Assembly: GCA_008931825.1 (NCBI GenBank)
Contig: QXVZ01015173.1
Location: forward strand, 17,754-44,153
Direction: 5' to 3'
DNA: 26,400 bases
From: Phallusia fumigata
Lineage: Eukaryota > Chordata > Ascidiacea > Phlebobranchia > Ascidiidae
The number at the start of each line of letters is the position of its first letter. Position 1 is the first letter of the stretch. Below the pieces are notes generated by a model that was not told the DNA's origin, made no database searches, and saw nothing but the letters and a program-made list of their open reading frames with translations. Position numbers and translations under genes: made by a program. Below, piece by piece: positions 1 to 14,482 of the stretch.

Positions 1-100
1 AAATTATTAAACAATGTTCAAATTGGATGAAATTTACACAGTTTGAAGAACATGCCATTGTAGTGCACTGATTGCTTTGTTTATACCTATAGCCTGGACA
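1..100 (+). repeat. Partial unit of ~120-bp satellite-like repeat
   Basis: The window opens inside a repeat unit. The text 'ttaaacaatgttcaaattgg' followed by 'atgaaatttacacagtttg', 'cattgtagtgca' and 'atagcc' recurs with substitutions in the tandem array near 1045-1380. This copy is separated from that array by about 940 bp containing the PHTF exon at 388-474 and a hAT-like fragment. Confidence 0.6.
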
Positions 101-129
101 TGCATTTAGAAAAACACACAATGTAGAAC

Positions 130-260
130 TTTGCATGTGTGGGGACCCATACGATTCTGCCAGCAGAAACAATCATGTCGCAAACAGTGCAGTTAACTAT
201 AAGACCCAATGTAATATAATATGGGGAATATATCATCTTTTAATATCGGGTAATAGTGTA
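130..260 (+). repeat. Dispersed repeat family, copy 1
   Basis: The core 'tgtggggacccatacg', then 'gcagaaacaat', then 'acccaatgtaat', is shared with copies near 8930-9060 and 9525-9690 (see those entries). Copies are diverged, consistent with an old mobile element or satellite. No coding content seen. Confidence 0.5.
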
Positions 261-387
261 TGTAGAATGTCTATGTATGGTAAGCCACCCTTCTAGTTGA
301 CAATCTATTTTTTGAGGGTTGTGTATTGGTCAAATTTTTACAAAAGTTTTATATTTTAAAACATGTTACTCTTTGTTTTACTCGTAG

Positions 388-5378
<4,991 letters not shown>

Positions 5379-5676
5379 TGGATGAGCGTACATGTTGAAG
5401 CTTAGTTTTCTAAATCTTGGCTATTTACATTTTGTTCACATTTTTGTATCGTTGCCTTTTTTTAGAAATATTAATGTCCCAAACGCTATCTAATTAACTT
5501 GGCGATCTATTTAACCCTCATATATGTTGTGGGCGTGTATAATAGTTCACTGGCAGCATTTCCATGGTAAGTTACGAATGAAATGTTAGATTAAGCAGAC
5601 ATTTCAGTTCAATGCAGGTTTGAAACTAAAGGCTTACACCAAGCGAGTGACATAAAGGTACCTTGTTAGTTTAAAA
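5379..5676. other. PHTF 3' UTR and intergenic DNA
   Basis: Follows the PHTF stop codon. T-rich, with no canonical AATAAA close to the stop, so the transcript end cannot be placed. No ORF or RNA gene is seen. Confidence 0.5.
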
Positions 5677-6172
5677 CAGGGGTGCATATCCTTTTTGCTA
5701 ATGCTGGCCTCATTACAGACTTTATTTTACTCACGGCCGCCACATAGGCGCCGAGTTACAAAACATGCAAGCTAGCAGATGTACGCCGCCACACACTATT
5801 GTGACGTCACAAACGTGTACAACGACGTGTCGCAGTATTCCAACACTCTCGACAGAACTTTCAGTAAGAGCATATTGGTTGGTTATCAGGTGCAAGCGAA
5901 AAACTAAACCACTATACTGCCGCGATCAAATATCTATCTTTCGGCGGCTAAACACGCGCATGAAAATTCTTTGGTGCAGCGTTTCGAAATTTAGCCAAGA
6001 CAACAATACGTTTGCTTTTTTCAAAGCAAACTAATTTCCAGAGGAATAAAATGTCAATTTTTTTACTGACTTCCTCCTACATGTTTTTTTAACCAATAGT
6101 ATTCAACACCCCACGGCCGCCATTACATACACTTAAATATACTTAGGCACAGCCACAGGTTGTGCACCCCTG
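5677..6172. mobile_element. Complete nonautonomous hAT-type element (MITE), 496 bp
   Basis: Terminal inverted repeats: left 'caggggtgcatatcc'; right end 'ggttgtgcacccctg', whose reverse complement is 'caggggtgcacaacc' (13 of 15 identical). The flanks are 'gtttaaaa' at 5669-5676 and 'gtttaaac' at 6173-6180, matching at 7 of 8 positions, as expected for an old 8-bp hAT target-site duplication. The interior has 'ggccgccacatagg' near the left end and 'acggccgccatta' near the right end, but no transposase. The 89-codon ORF at 5765-6034 is not recognisable as transposase. A truncated relative lies at 777-990. Confidence 0.85.
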
Positions 6173-6647
6173 GTTTAAACAAAGCAGGGTTAAGTCCCAA
6201 TTCGGGCTTCTATCGATTGTGTGCTTTGCGTACCGGTTGTCCGAGAGCAACAGCTGAATTATGCTCGTAATGAGTCCACCGTCGAGATACATGCCTCATT
6301 GCAGTTCCTTTTGATAATTTTTATTTGAGGCCTACTTAATTGCTCGTTTTCAAATGTAGAGCACTAAAACAATCACAACGCACATTCAATCTAATAATCT
6401 ACTTATTGCTAAACTTTACCATTGTATCAGTTAAGAAATAACACGAACCAACAATCGTAAAACAGTTTAAAAATGTCACAATCTAATTTTTAAATAACCA
6501 TTTGTTGTTTACTGATCGGCGCGATAACGATTACCTTCATGTACTTCTAATCAATACTTGAAGTACGTTTGATTTTGAAGTGAACTATTAATAAGTTAAC
6601 TTGCTACTCATGTATTTAAATTGTCATTTGTGGAAGAGTAGAGAAAA
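6173..6647. other. Upstream region of the CAP gene
   Basis: Intergenic, about 475 bp. A weak TATA-like 'tatttaaa' lies about 35 bp before the ATG at 6648, possibly too close to serve that start. No other element is recognised. Confidence 0.35.
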
Positions 6648-9600
6648 ATGAGTGTATTACGATGCCATGTCGTTCTACTATTAACGTTATTAAACATTCG
6701 AACGGTTTCAATCGGTAGTAATTTTAAGTTGAACGAACAGCAAGAGCTTCTCGATCGTCACAACGTCCTTAGAGCACAAGTTTATCCGCCCGCCGCAAAT
6801 ATGGAGAAGATGGTAAGACTAATTAAGTTTTTATAGCCTTTTTTTCGAAAAGCAAGAATGAATGTATAATTGTCGAGTAGCTGTTCTACATTCTACACTT
6901 GTATAAGTATTCAACTTTATTACATTAGTCTGCTTAATTCAATTATTTTCAGATGTGGGACGAAACACTAGCTCAAATGGCTCAGGAATGGTCAGAAAAA
7001 TGTGTTTTTGAACACGGAAGATCAAGAGAGAGAAAAGATTTACCGTTTCCATACCTCGGCCAAAACATCTGGATGGGAACAAAATCTCAGGTAAAAATAG
7101 TAGTGTGCTGTTAACCTTGGTCATGCTTTTTGGTTTGGCTTTGAATGTAAAACAAAAAGCGTTTTTTCGGCTGCAGCCTTTATCGCAAGGAGAACGATAG
7201 GTTGTATGTATGTTTAGTCTGTTCATTTGTCAGAAACAGGCAATTGTTGTTAAAGATGCTACATTTATTGTCGTTTGTTTCATTTAAAAGCATTTCGATG
7301 ATTCAATTTGTAGAATAGACGAATAACCGAACTTGTTGTACAAGATTGGTGGGATGAAATACATTACTATACGTATTCCAACAATTCATGTTTACCTGAC
7401 AAAATATGCGGACATTACTTACAAGTAAGTTAACAAACCTATAGGGATGCTTTATGCTGAAAAGTGTTGTATTGTACATTACTAACGACGTTACCAACAG
7501 GTGTCTACAGCGGAATCGGTGTTCGTGGGTTGCGGTTGGGCAGACTGCACGGAAAAAGAAGTTCGAGCCCTTATTGTCGTTTGCGAGTATCAACGCCCTC
7601 AGTACAGTGAAATTACCTCTATGTGATTTTGTATCGTACACAAGTAGCGCATGAAAGTTTATTAGTATTTTTTTTCAGGAGCAATCCCCTAATACTGCAA
7701 CCGTACAAACAAGGAGACCAATGCTCGCTGTGCAAATCTGGAAGTGGATGGTGTGAAGCAGGTCTATGCGGTGAATGGCACTGCTTTTTACAACAAACGT
7801 TTCATCAAAATTTGAAAGCGATCTTAGTTATTTTTACGAAACACTTCCCTCATGTATGCCACAAATAAAGGTTAATACTTCCTTCAATAGGTTGAATACT
7901 TCGGATCTACGCAAATTTACCATCTTATACGGATTTTACTGTGACATTCTAATGTTTTGTAAACATTGTTTAACTTGCCCCGGGTCATAGGAACTTTTCC
8001 TTGTAGGCTACATCTTTACTTACAAGTTATTCTACCTGTGGCATTAACTTTTTTTATTCATGATACAGCTGACTGCATGAGTCCAGTTCATTCGTTTTAC
8101 AAACCTTCCTTTGAATCGACGCCCTGTATTTACAACAAGCTAGGTAAGACCATCAATATTCGCTTGGGGATGTAGGTATAGGATATTGTTTTAAGCTTCG
8201 AGGGAAATCAGGGACATTTATGGGCGAAACATAACTAACTCTGTTCCTTACTGTTATTTTGCATCATATAACCGAAAAATTAAGAAAAATAAATATCGGT
8301 ACATTGACAAGGGTCCACCATAATGTGTTAAGAGACACGTGTTATTTGCACCCTATTTTGCCTTACTACAATGTTTTGCCCCTGTTCACCTATTGGTTGA
8401 CTCGCATGTTTTCAAAATGTGGAAGCATGGTAACAGACCACTGCTTCACGCATGATGCAGGCAGACGTTTACTCGGGACTAATATTCAGCCTTTTAACTT
8501 TCTAAATCAAGCTGTGATTGTCTTGCGTTACTAAAATACGTTGTTTATCATACACAGCAAAATACAATGCGCAACAAAGCTCTGCTGCCATTTGCGTAAA
8601 TTCGCTGCAATATAGTTGCATGTAAAACCATTTGGTCCAACAAATGGCGAAACGTTGATAATAAACTAACACCGCATCACCGAAATTCCGTTCAGAAGAA
8701 AAGTCCAGATGGTCTAAGTTTACTGCAGGTAACTGTGTATGAGTCCTGCGCAACACAATTAGGAATGATCTAATTTGCTTTTGGGACAACGGGGTTTACT
8801 TAAAGTTTAATGTCGATCAAGCTGTGGAAAAATCATGCTTTTGAGTCCATTGGTTTGACATTTCAAGTGATTATTTTGTCAGATTTGGCGCATGTATTCT
8901 TTTGTTGTTTTAAATTTTCTTTCCGGATCTAAAACTGATCACTCTTTAATTAACACTGATACCAATGAAAAATAACAACTGCGTAGGGGCCATACGTTTG
9001 GCTTGTAGAAACAAATGTGTTATAAAATACCACGAAAAGTGGGAAACCGAGTTAATACTCTACTAAATATGTCTATTACAAAAATAGTAAATGGTGTACG
9101 TGAAAATATGATTTAGACTATGAGTCATTGTGTATGTAAAATGGCAGTATGAAGATACGATCCCCTTTTATAGTCTTTTGCCTTCTTGAGTAGACCACAT
9201 TAAGGAACCAGCAAATGGACAAGTGCTGACCCGTGATGTGTAGGCGTTTAATTTACTCTAATATGGTGACGTTTTTGCTACAATGCTTCAGATTGCAACA
9301 CGAATTGTTACAATTGTGGAACTCTTAGGAGCACGAATTGTCAATGTGAATGTCCTGCCGGATGGGATGGAGCAAACTGCGGCGGTAATAAACGATTCGA
9401 GTTCACACTGTATTTGTTATTTCTAAAAGATTATAGAAATCAACCAGCAAACGCAAGTTTCTATGCATGTTTTTTTTCGTTTAATATGTATTGGTTGGGT
9501 CCAGCAAATGTGTAAATTTTTTTCTGCTGAATTTAAAACTGATCACACTCTATTGACACTGCCTCCAATTAACAAATGCTTGTATGTGGGGATCTATACG

Positions 9601-12227
9601 TCTGTGCTTGCAGAAACAATATTGCCATAAAAAGAAAAGCGAAGACTCAATGTAATACAGGTATTAAGTATATATATATTTTTATATTGGAAAACACTGC
9701 ATGTGGAAAGCATCGTTTTAGGGGGTTGTAACATATAGGCCCCCATGTTCGGTCAAAAGTTGTTTTTGTTTTGGCCTTTGGTGTTCTACTCGGATTTGAA
9801 AAAGGACAATTTTAACCTTTATATTGTGGAAATCAAAGTAGTGAGAAAGATAGTTGTAAACCATATTGGGTATATTCGTTTGTGACATTTGGTACTTGCT
9901 ACCCGAAACCAGTTGGGTACAAAAGCAATTTCCTCATTGCTGTTGTCTTGAATACTAGCTATTTTTCCTAATAGGTTTTGGTTAGAAACGAAAATCTCAA
10001 GCTGTGGTTTGGTGTATCAAGGTTTCAAGCAATTATGTTTTGTTGTATTGGGTTGTAATGTTTTTTACCCTAACACTTTGTTATGCCCTGCTTTTGGTTA
10101 CGATTGACTTACAAAACGTTTTGTAACAACATTGCACTGTATATGCAATAACGAATTTTGTCGCCAAGATGGCGGAGTGGTTAGCGCTACTGCCTTGTGC
10201 TCGCAAGTGGATTCTAATCCCATCTCGGTCACTTGTGTTTCCCTGAGCAAGAAACTTAAGTGACATTGCTTCAACCCAGGGGAACCCGATGGGTTGACCC
10301 AAATTGAAGTGGGGGGGGGGCAAAAATCGAAAAAATCAAATAAAAAATGACCCAACGGAACTGCAATAAAGCAGGCAGCCCGACGGCGGACTCATAATGC
10401 ATAACGCATTCAGGCGTTGCTCCGCCTCCCGAGGATAAAAATGAAACAAACAAACAAACAATTCACTTAAATCTATGACACTAATTGAGGCCATTAAACA
10501 ATAATTTTAATTATACATCCATATTTCTTTAAGCAGTGTCTCCAAGACGTTGTAAGCACTTTTTATTTTATTCCACATTTCGACATATCGCTTAAAGCGT
10601 TCGAAATAAAATACCACGAAGCCTAAACAGCAACAATTGGTATTTTGCTTATATGAGCCTAATTGTTGCCAGAGCCGTTTGAAAGTTGCCAGAGGCTCTT
10701 TTATTGTAACATTTTGTTGACATTCCTGTCTACTGCCTTGGATTCATCGGAGGTGAAACTCTTGAGCTCCACACGATGTGTTAATCTTGTTTCTTGCGCA
10801 GCGTCCACATCTAAGCGATTTTCAAAAGTGTCTATTTAGCTCTTAACCAGGTCACCGTTAAGCTGAGTTAATGCCAATATTGGCGAATTTAGCACCCAAT
10901 ACATTTTTCAGTATAAAGTCTTGACAAAGCTTTTTTGGTCGGTGTTAACTAAGAATCTAATTGAAGGACAACAATGTTCCTCAACAGCTTTGGACTGTAT
11001 ATATTTCATTCTTACTCCACAGTGCAATGTTTGGATATTGATGACGGCTGTTCGCGCATGGTACCTCCAAATCAGCGGTCCACAACATGTCCTTCCCAAC
11101 TGGAAGACCAGTGTCGAAAATCTTGTGGTTTTTGCGGTAAAACTGTTAACTATACTTTTTATGCGGCAATATTTGGATTTGTAGAAGTTGTTTTATTGCA
11201 GACGGAATATATAATGATACACTAAACTTGTGTTGCAAGGGGCGCTTGTGTGATAACGGCGGCGTGTTGGACACAGTAACATGCGGTTGTGTTTGTCCGC
11301 AAGGATTTAATGGAAAACATTGTGGTACGTATGTTTATCTTTAGGTGGTACTATTATTTTGGGAACAAAGAATGGTGTTCAAAAGTACAACTCCGGATTA
11401 CCAAACTTCTTTGCAATTTTTAGAACTAATTACTTACTTCATGCCAGACGCTAAAATTTTGTTTTTATTAACGGTTTTGGTGGTTTGATATCATACATTT
11501 AAAGTGTCTGTATTATCAATTGCAGAATCCGTTTAAAGATTTTGTAACACGGTAATGACGTTGTCTAACTAACTTTGCTTCACAAAGAACCTAAAAATTT
11601 TATGTGTGGTATTGTATTATTTCATATTGTTTGGTCAACCATAGATTTATGTCGTGGCCGCACAAAGCACAATGTAACTTCGGCAGGAGTTTTTTAATGC
11701 AGTTACAACAACTTTGGTTAACTTGCTTTTTACTTACGAAAGACCTTCTGCATCTTGCGCTGCCTTTTCCCCAACTGAGTTTTTACTCCATGCATCGTGG
11801 CAACAGTATGCTTGGTACTAAATCCATTTCTAGAAAGGAAAGAAAACCTTACCTTGGTCATTTTACAGTTTTACTCTTATACATGTTTGCTTTTTTTTGT
11901 ACTATTATTTCGAGCGTGATGCTTGTTTTTGGATACTGCTAATGCCAATAATAACTCGAAATATAAGTAACTCAAACAAATTGACCAACGACAACTGACA
12001 GTTTAGCAGTTAGGCTACATGCGACTGATGTGTTCATCATTCCTGCCAAATCTATGGTGACTCCTGATGTTATGTAATGTACAGTTTGTAACGTAAGTTT
12101 AATATTTTTTGTGTATATTGTTGTTTCAGAAAAAAATGGAAGGGGAAAAGCGAGCCAAGTTTTATTTACTTTGATACTGTTATTATACATTGTTGCTACT
12201 GGCTGTTCGTTTATTTTGTGCGTATAA
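6648..12227 (+). CDS. CAP/SCP-EGF-ShKT-EGF mosaic protein with C-terminal membrane anchor
   Basis: Ten exons: 6648-6812, 6953-7090, 7314-7424, 7501-7601, 7679-7770, 8069-8143, 9292-9384, 11023-11136, 11202-11324 and 12130-12227. Together they are exactly 1,110 bp (369 aa plus stop), with all phases matching. The start ATG has A at -3. Residues 1-24 form a signal peptide. The CAP domain carries '[14 protein letters not shown]', '[17 protein letters not shown]', 'GQNIWMG', 'GHYLQV' and 'VVCEYQRP', so both signature histidines are kept; the usual T of GHYTQ is L. A CRISP-like hinge follows ('[11 protein letters not shown]'), then a linker exon, an EGF ('[14 protein letters not shown]'), a ShKT domain with six cysteines ending 'CRKSCGFC', a second EGF ('[12 protein letters not shown]') and a 20-residue hydrophobic tail. 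All exons from 8069 on are phase 1-1, typical of shuffled extracellular modules. CAP proteins are secreted or surface proteins with varied, often unknown roles; substrate here is unknown. No vertebrate orthologue is assigned. Confidence 0.9.
7771..7868 (+). other. Possible intron-retention terminus of the CAP gene
   Basis: If the donor at 7771 ('tgcg|gtgaat') is not used, the CAP reading frame continues for 32 codons ('[13 protein letters not shown]...') to a TAA at 7866-7868 that sits inside an AATAAA-like 'caaataaag'. This would give a secreted CAP-only protein. It is an inference from frame and signal only; the spliced form agrees better with module phases. Confidence 0.25.
8144..9291 (+). 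other. CAP-gene intron with dispersed repeat
   Basis: This 1.15-kb intron contains copy 2 of the dispersed repeat (about 8930-9060). Short ORFs at 8259-8534 (+) and 8502-8789 (-) show no recognisable protein. Confidence 0.5.
8930..9060 (+). repeat. Dispersed repeat family, copy 2
   Basis: Shares 'aaaactgatcac', 'taggggccatacg' and 'gtagaaacaa' in the same order and spacing as the copy at 9525-9690, and the latter part with the copy at 130-260. Confidence 0.55.
9525..9690 (+). repeat. Dispersed repeat family, copy 3
   Basis: Carries 'aaaactgatcacactc', 'gtggggatctatacg', 'gcagaaacaatatt' and 'actcaatgtaatac'. It aligns with copy 2 over the left part and with copy 1 over the right part. It lies in the CAP-gene intron 9385-11022, whose remaining sequence, apart from the SINE at 10163-10460, shows nothing recognisable. 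Confidence 0.6.
10163..10460 (+). mobile_element. tRNA-derived SINE
   Basis: The head looks like a tRNA: A box 'tggcggagtgg' at 10170-10180 and B box-like 'ggattctaatcc' at 10209-10220, the usual tRNA spacing, with partial pairing of 'gccaaga' and 'tctcggt' as acceptor arms. A body follows ('ccctgagcaagaaacttaag', a G-run near 10311-10320), then a 3' tail of AAAC/CAAA tetramers at 10443-10460. Together this is the classic tRNA head, unrelated body and simple tail of a SINE. The diverged B box argues against a functional tRNA gene. It sits in the sense direction inside a CAP-gene intron. Target duplications are not obvious. Confidence 0.8.
11526..11536 (+). other. Candidate alternative short terminal exon of the CAP gene
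   Basis: An acceptor 'attgcag|aatccg' at 11526 joins in phase after the second EGF exon and gives only Glu-Ser-Val then TAA. Use of this site would make a soluble form lacking the hydrophobic tail. There is no AATAAA close by, so the exon at 12130-12227 is preferred. Confidence 0.25.
11743..11942 (+). other. Candidate alternative terminal exon with a transmembrane segment
   Basis: A phase-1 compatible acceptor-like 'acgaaag|acc' at 11743 would open a 66-codon exon ending at TAA 11940-11942. It contains a basic stretch ('[10 protein letters not shown]') followed by the strongly hydrophobic '[19 protein letters not shown]'. The acceptor is weaker than that at 12130. This may be chance, but both this and the 12130 exon end in a hydrophobic segment. 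Confidence 0.25.
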
Positions 12228-12248
12228 GCAGAAACGGAAAACTGTTGA

Positions 12249-12254
12249 AATAAA
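12249..12254 (+). terminator. Poly(A) signal AATAAA of the CAP gene
   Basis: Canonical AATAAA 22 bp after the TAA of the 12130-12227 exon. This supports that exon as the main 3' end. Confidence 0.7.
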
Positions 12255-13265
12255 AGCTGGTCGGGAAGTGTGAAAGCTGAGACAGTAGTGATAAACACGA
12301 GGGTTGAAAAGCGTCTTTCAGTCGTACTTCCGGAACACGTTAATCATTGTTGGAGACCTAGTCTTATCAAATTAACATAAGCACCATGCCTGCTCGTACG
12401 CCAGGTGGGTGATTCCCCTTTTAACTGAGCATTCAAGCGTGTCGCACGGGCGGCTTGATGCGGTCACTTAGTAGTACTAGGGTTCGACCCGGGACGATCC
12501 CGAGAACTAATCCTGATCGGGTTTTTTAATTTCTGTATATGGTCAAGCGCCTCAGTTCTTTCGACCAAGCGCTTGCCTTGAGTTAAATTAATTTCACAAT
12601 GTTCGTGATACAAATCCATGCCGCCTCCAGCGGAAAAAGTAAGTAAATTCCGGAATTTATCGGCTTTTGTGAAACAGAACCAAAAAATAACATACTTGTA
12701 CTAAAATTCTTTAAATTTTTAAAAAGCAATGTTCTTTCAAGACTGGTTGGCAATGGGACACCTTTTCTACTGTATTTACATTGTATGTGGATTGCCGGAT
12801 TCGCATTATTGCACCTGAAATATAATATTGCCCAAATGCACATCTAAAATATGATGTTGCATGCAATTAAAAAATAAACATGTCAATTTCAGAAACTGTA
12901 TTCGAAATTCTAGGTTATGAGAGCAATAACATGTGTAGAATGCCCCTTTTTGCATGACAAGCAAATATTAACTTCAAAAAGCCCTGTTTAAGCCAAATCC
13001 ATGTATAAAAGGCACAAAAACGTGTCGATATGAACGAAAGGAGCAAAAAGATGACTTTTTACAAAAAAATTGCTCTTGGTTTACAGACCAAAGGCGATTC
13101 ATTTGTAGAAAATTGATGTGTCGCTGCCTTCTCTTGATGTCTCAGCGTGTGTTTTTACGCTAAATTGGTAATTCAGCCCTGAATATGCGTCCGGCAATTT
13201 AAAACATAGGCATCATTTTTGTTTTAATCACAACGTTTGATTGGGCCAACAAACATCAACTCAGG
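12255..13265. other. Intergenic region between convergent genes
   Basis: Separates the 3' end of the CAP gene (+) from the 3' end of the PLAC8-like gene (-). A B-box-like 'gggttcgaccc' lies near 12480-12490, followed by a 'gatcccga...tgatcggg' hairpin and a T run. No matching A box or cloverleaf was found, so no tRNA is called. No coding sequence is recognised. Confidence 0.5.
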
Positions 13266-13271
13266 TTTATT
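13266..13271 (-). terminator. Poly(A) signal AATAAA (minus) of the PLAC8-like gene
   Basis: 'tttatt' on the + strand reads AATAAA on the minus strand, about 75 bp after the PLAC8-like stop codon. Confidence 0.55.
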
Positions 13272-13344
13272 TGGTGTAACTTTCAAAAACACTACAAGAT
13301 ACAATTCGTAAACGGTTGTATATTCAGGGCATTGAATTAAATAG

Positions 13345-14391
13345 TCAATTTCGTTCAATTGTCATTCCTTTTTCAATAACTTGTTGCTTCAGCTCGCTTA
13401 TCTTCTTTTCCTCAATTTTTTGTTCATCTAATTCCTGCGGAATAAATGATGAAATGTCTTTAGGCCACTCAAAACTTCAAAACTATCCACGTATCCACTT
13501 ATAACGCATGGATCTAGACATTGGCCCCTGTAAGTTGTCCTTTCCCTAATGTTTCTGTCATACACTTGTTGGGAACACATCCTTGTTGCTATTAATTTTA
13601 TCAATCATTTTCATTTTTTAACCCTGAGAGCAAGGGCGCAGCCTGGAGGGGGGGGAGGGGGTAAGGGGGCCATGCCCCCCTCCGAATTTTGAAACTGATC
13701 ATTAAGGTAGGCTTGCCTTGGAAAACATCTCGTGTTTTACATTGCGTTTTGTTATTCCCCCCCTAAAAACATAAAAGTTGAACATAAAACTTACGTTTCG
13801 TAACTGTACAATTAGGCACCAAGGACAAACACAACCAACACACCAGTCGTCGCCGTTTAGTCCTGGAATGCTGTTTTTGGTGCGATAAACCGATTTACTT
13901 TTTCCAACAGAGAGAACAGATCCAATCCACAACGGCGATAATAAGCAAAGCAAACTATGTTGGACAAAACTCCCCATTCCTACAACAATCACAACTTTAA
14001 AAACAGCGTTCGGCCAATGTATAATCAGGGAATCAAATTGTTTTGTAAAAAGGTTTACATTCACTATATTTAACCTAACATGATAGTTTGGATGGATTTT
14101 TGGAGTTTCCCAAACCTACTTTCAATGATCAAATATTAACACATCAATTATTTGGCAAATTCAACACTTACCCAGCTCCTCGGCATTTCGTCCATGCACC
14201 ACGCAAGGTAAGATTAGTGCTTGCAACAAAAGCTTTGGATCGTACAAAAAATCTACACATCTGAAAGTAAAATGTCCTTCCCGTTGTATTACGAGCAACT
14301 TCTGTGCATCGCTTTCTATAATGTTCCTAGTTTCCGTTTCAGAAATAATGTCCACAAGATGCACCTTGTCGTTTCTCTTTTTCATTTCCAT
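13345..14391 (-). CDS. PLAC8 (cysteine-rich) family protein
   Basis: Three exons on the minus strand: 14391-14172, 13979-13795 and 13434-13345, with donors 'g|gtaagt' and 'aac|gtaagt' and acceptors 'ttgtag|ga' and 'ccgcag|ga'. They total 495 bp (164 aa plus stop), in phase throughout. The ATG at 14391 has A at -3 and G at +4. The domain shows 'LPCVVHGRNAEELG', 'SVYRTKNSIPG' and 'DDWCVGCVCPWCLIVQLRN', the order and spacing of the PLAC8/cornifelin family. Several family cysteines in the first half are replaced by hydrophobic residues. The N-terminal ~40 residues and the charged C-terminal 29 residues ('ELDEQKIEEKKISELKQQ...', likely helical) are lineage-specific. PLAC8-type proteins are small membrane-associated proteins with roles in cell size, metal handling or differentiation; the role here is unknown. 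An AG at 14261-14262 could mark an alternative acceptor, which would replace the N terminus. Confidence 0.87.
13640..13682 (+). repeat. G-rich tract with perfect hairpin, transposon-end-like
   Basis: 'gggcgcagcctggagggggg' runs into more G runs and then the palindromic 'gggggccatgccccc' (six-base GC stem, CAT loop). Such a 'GGGCGNAGCC...GGGGG...CCCCC' arrangement is common at ends of DNA transposons in invertebrates, and the G runs could form a quadruplex. It lies in the PLAC8-like intron 13435-13794. No partner end was found. Confidence 0.45.
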
Positions 14392-14482
14392 GCTTTGGCA
14401 TAAAGGTACAGGCAACAATTTCCCTCAAATACTTATTGGCCTTTCTTCACGTGTATCCTGGAGGGAAAGATGATTGCAACGC

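Noticed and set aside
10081..10453. Overlapping minus-strand ORFs of 60-85 codons
   Set aside because: They are readings of the antisense strand of the tRNA-SINE.
11972..12298. 108-codon minus-strand ORF
   Set aside because: It is antisense to the CAP-gene terminal exon and its poly(A) signal, with no family resemblance; it is a shadow.
12400..12540. Possible tRNA or SINE around the B-box-like 'gggttcgaccc'
   Set aside because: No A box at the right distance and no cloverleaf pairing could be drawn.
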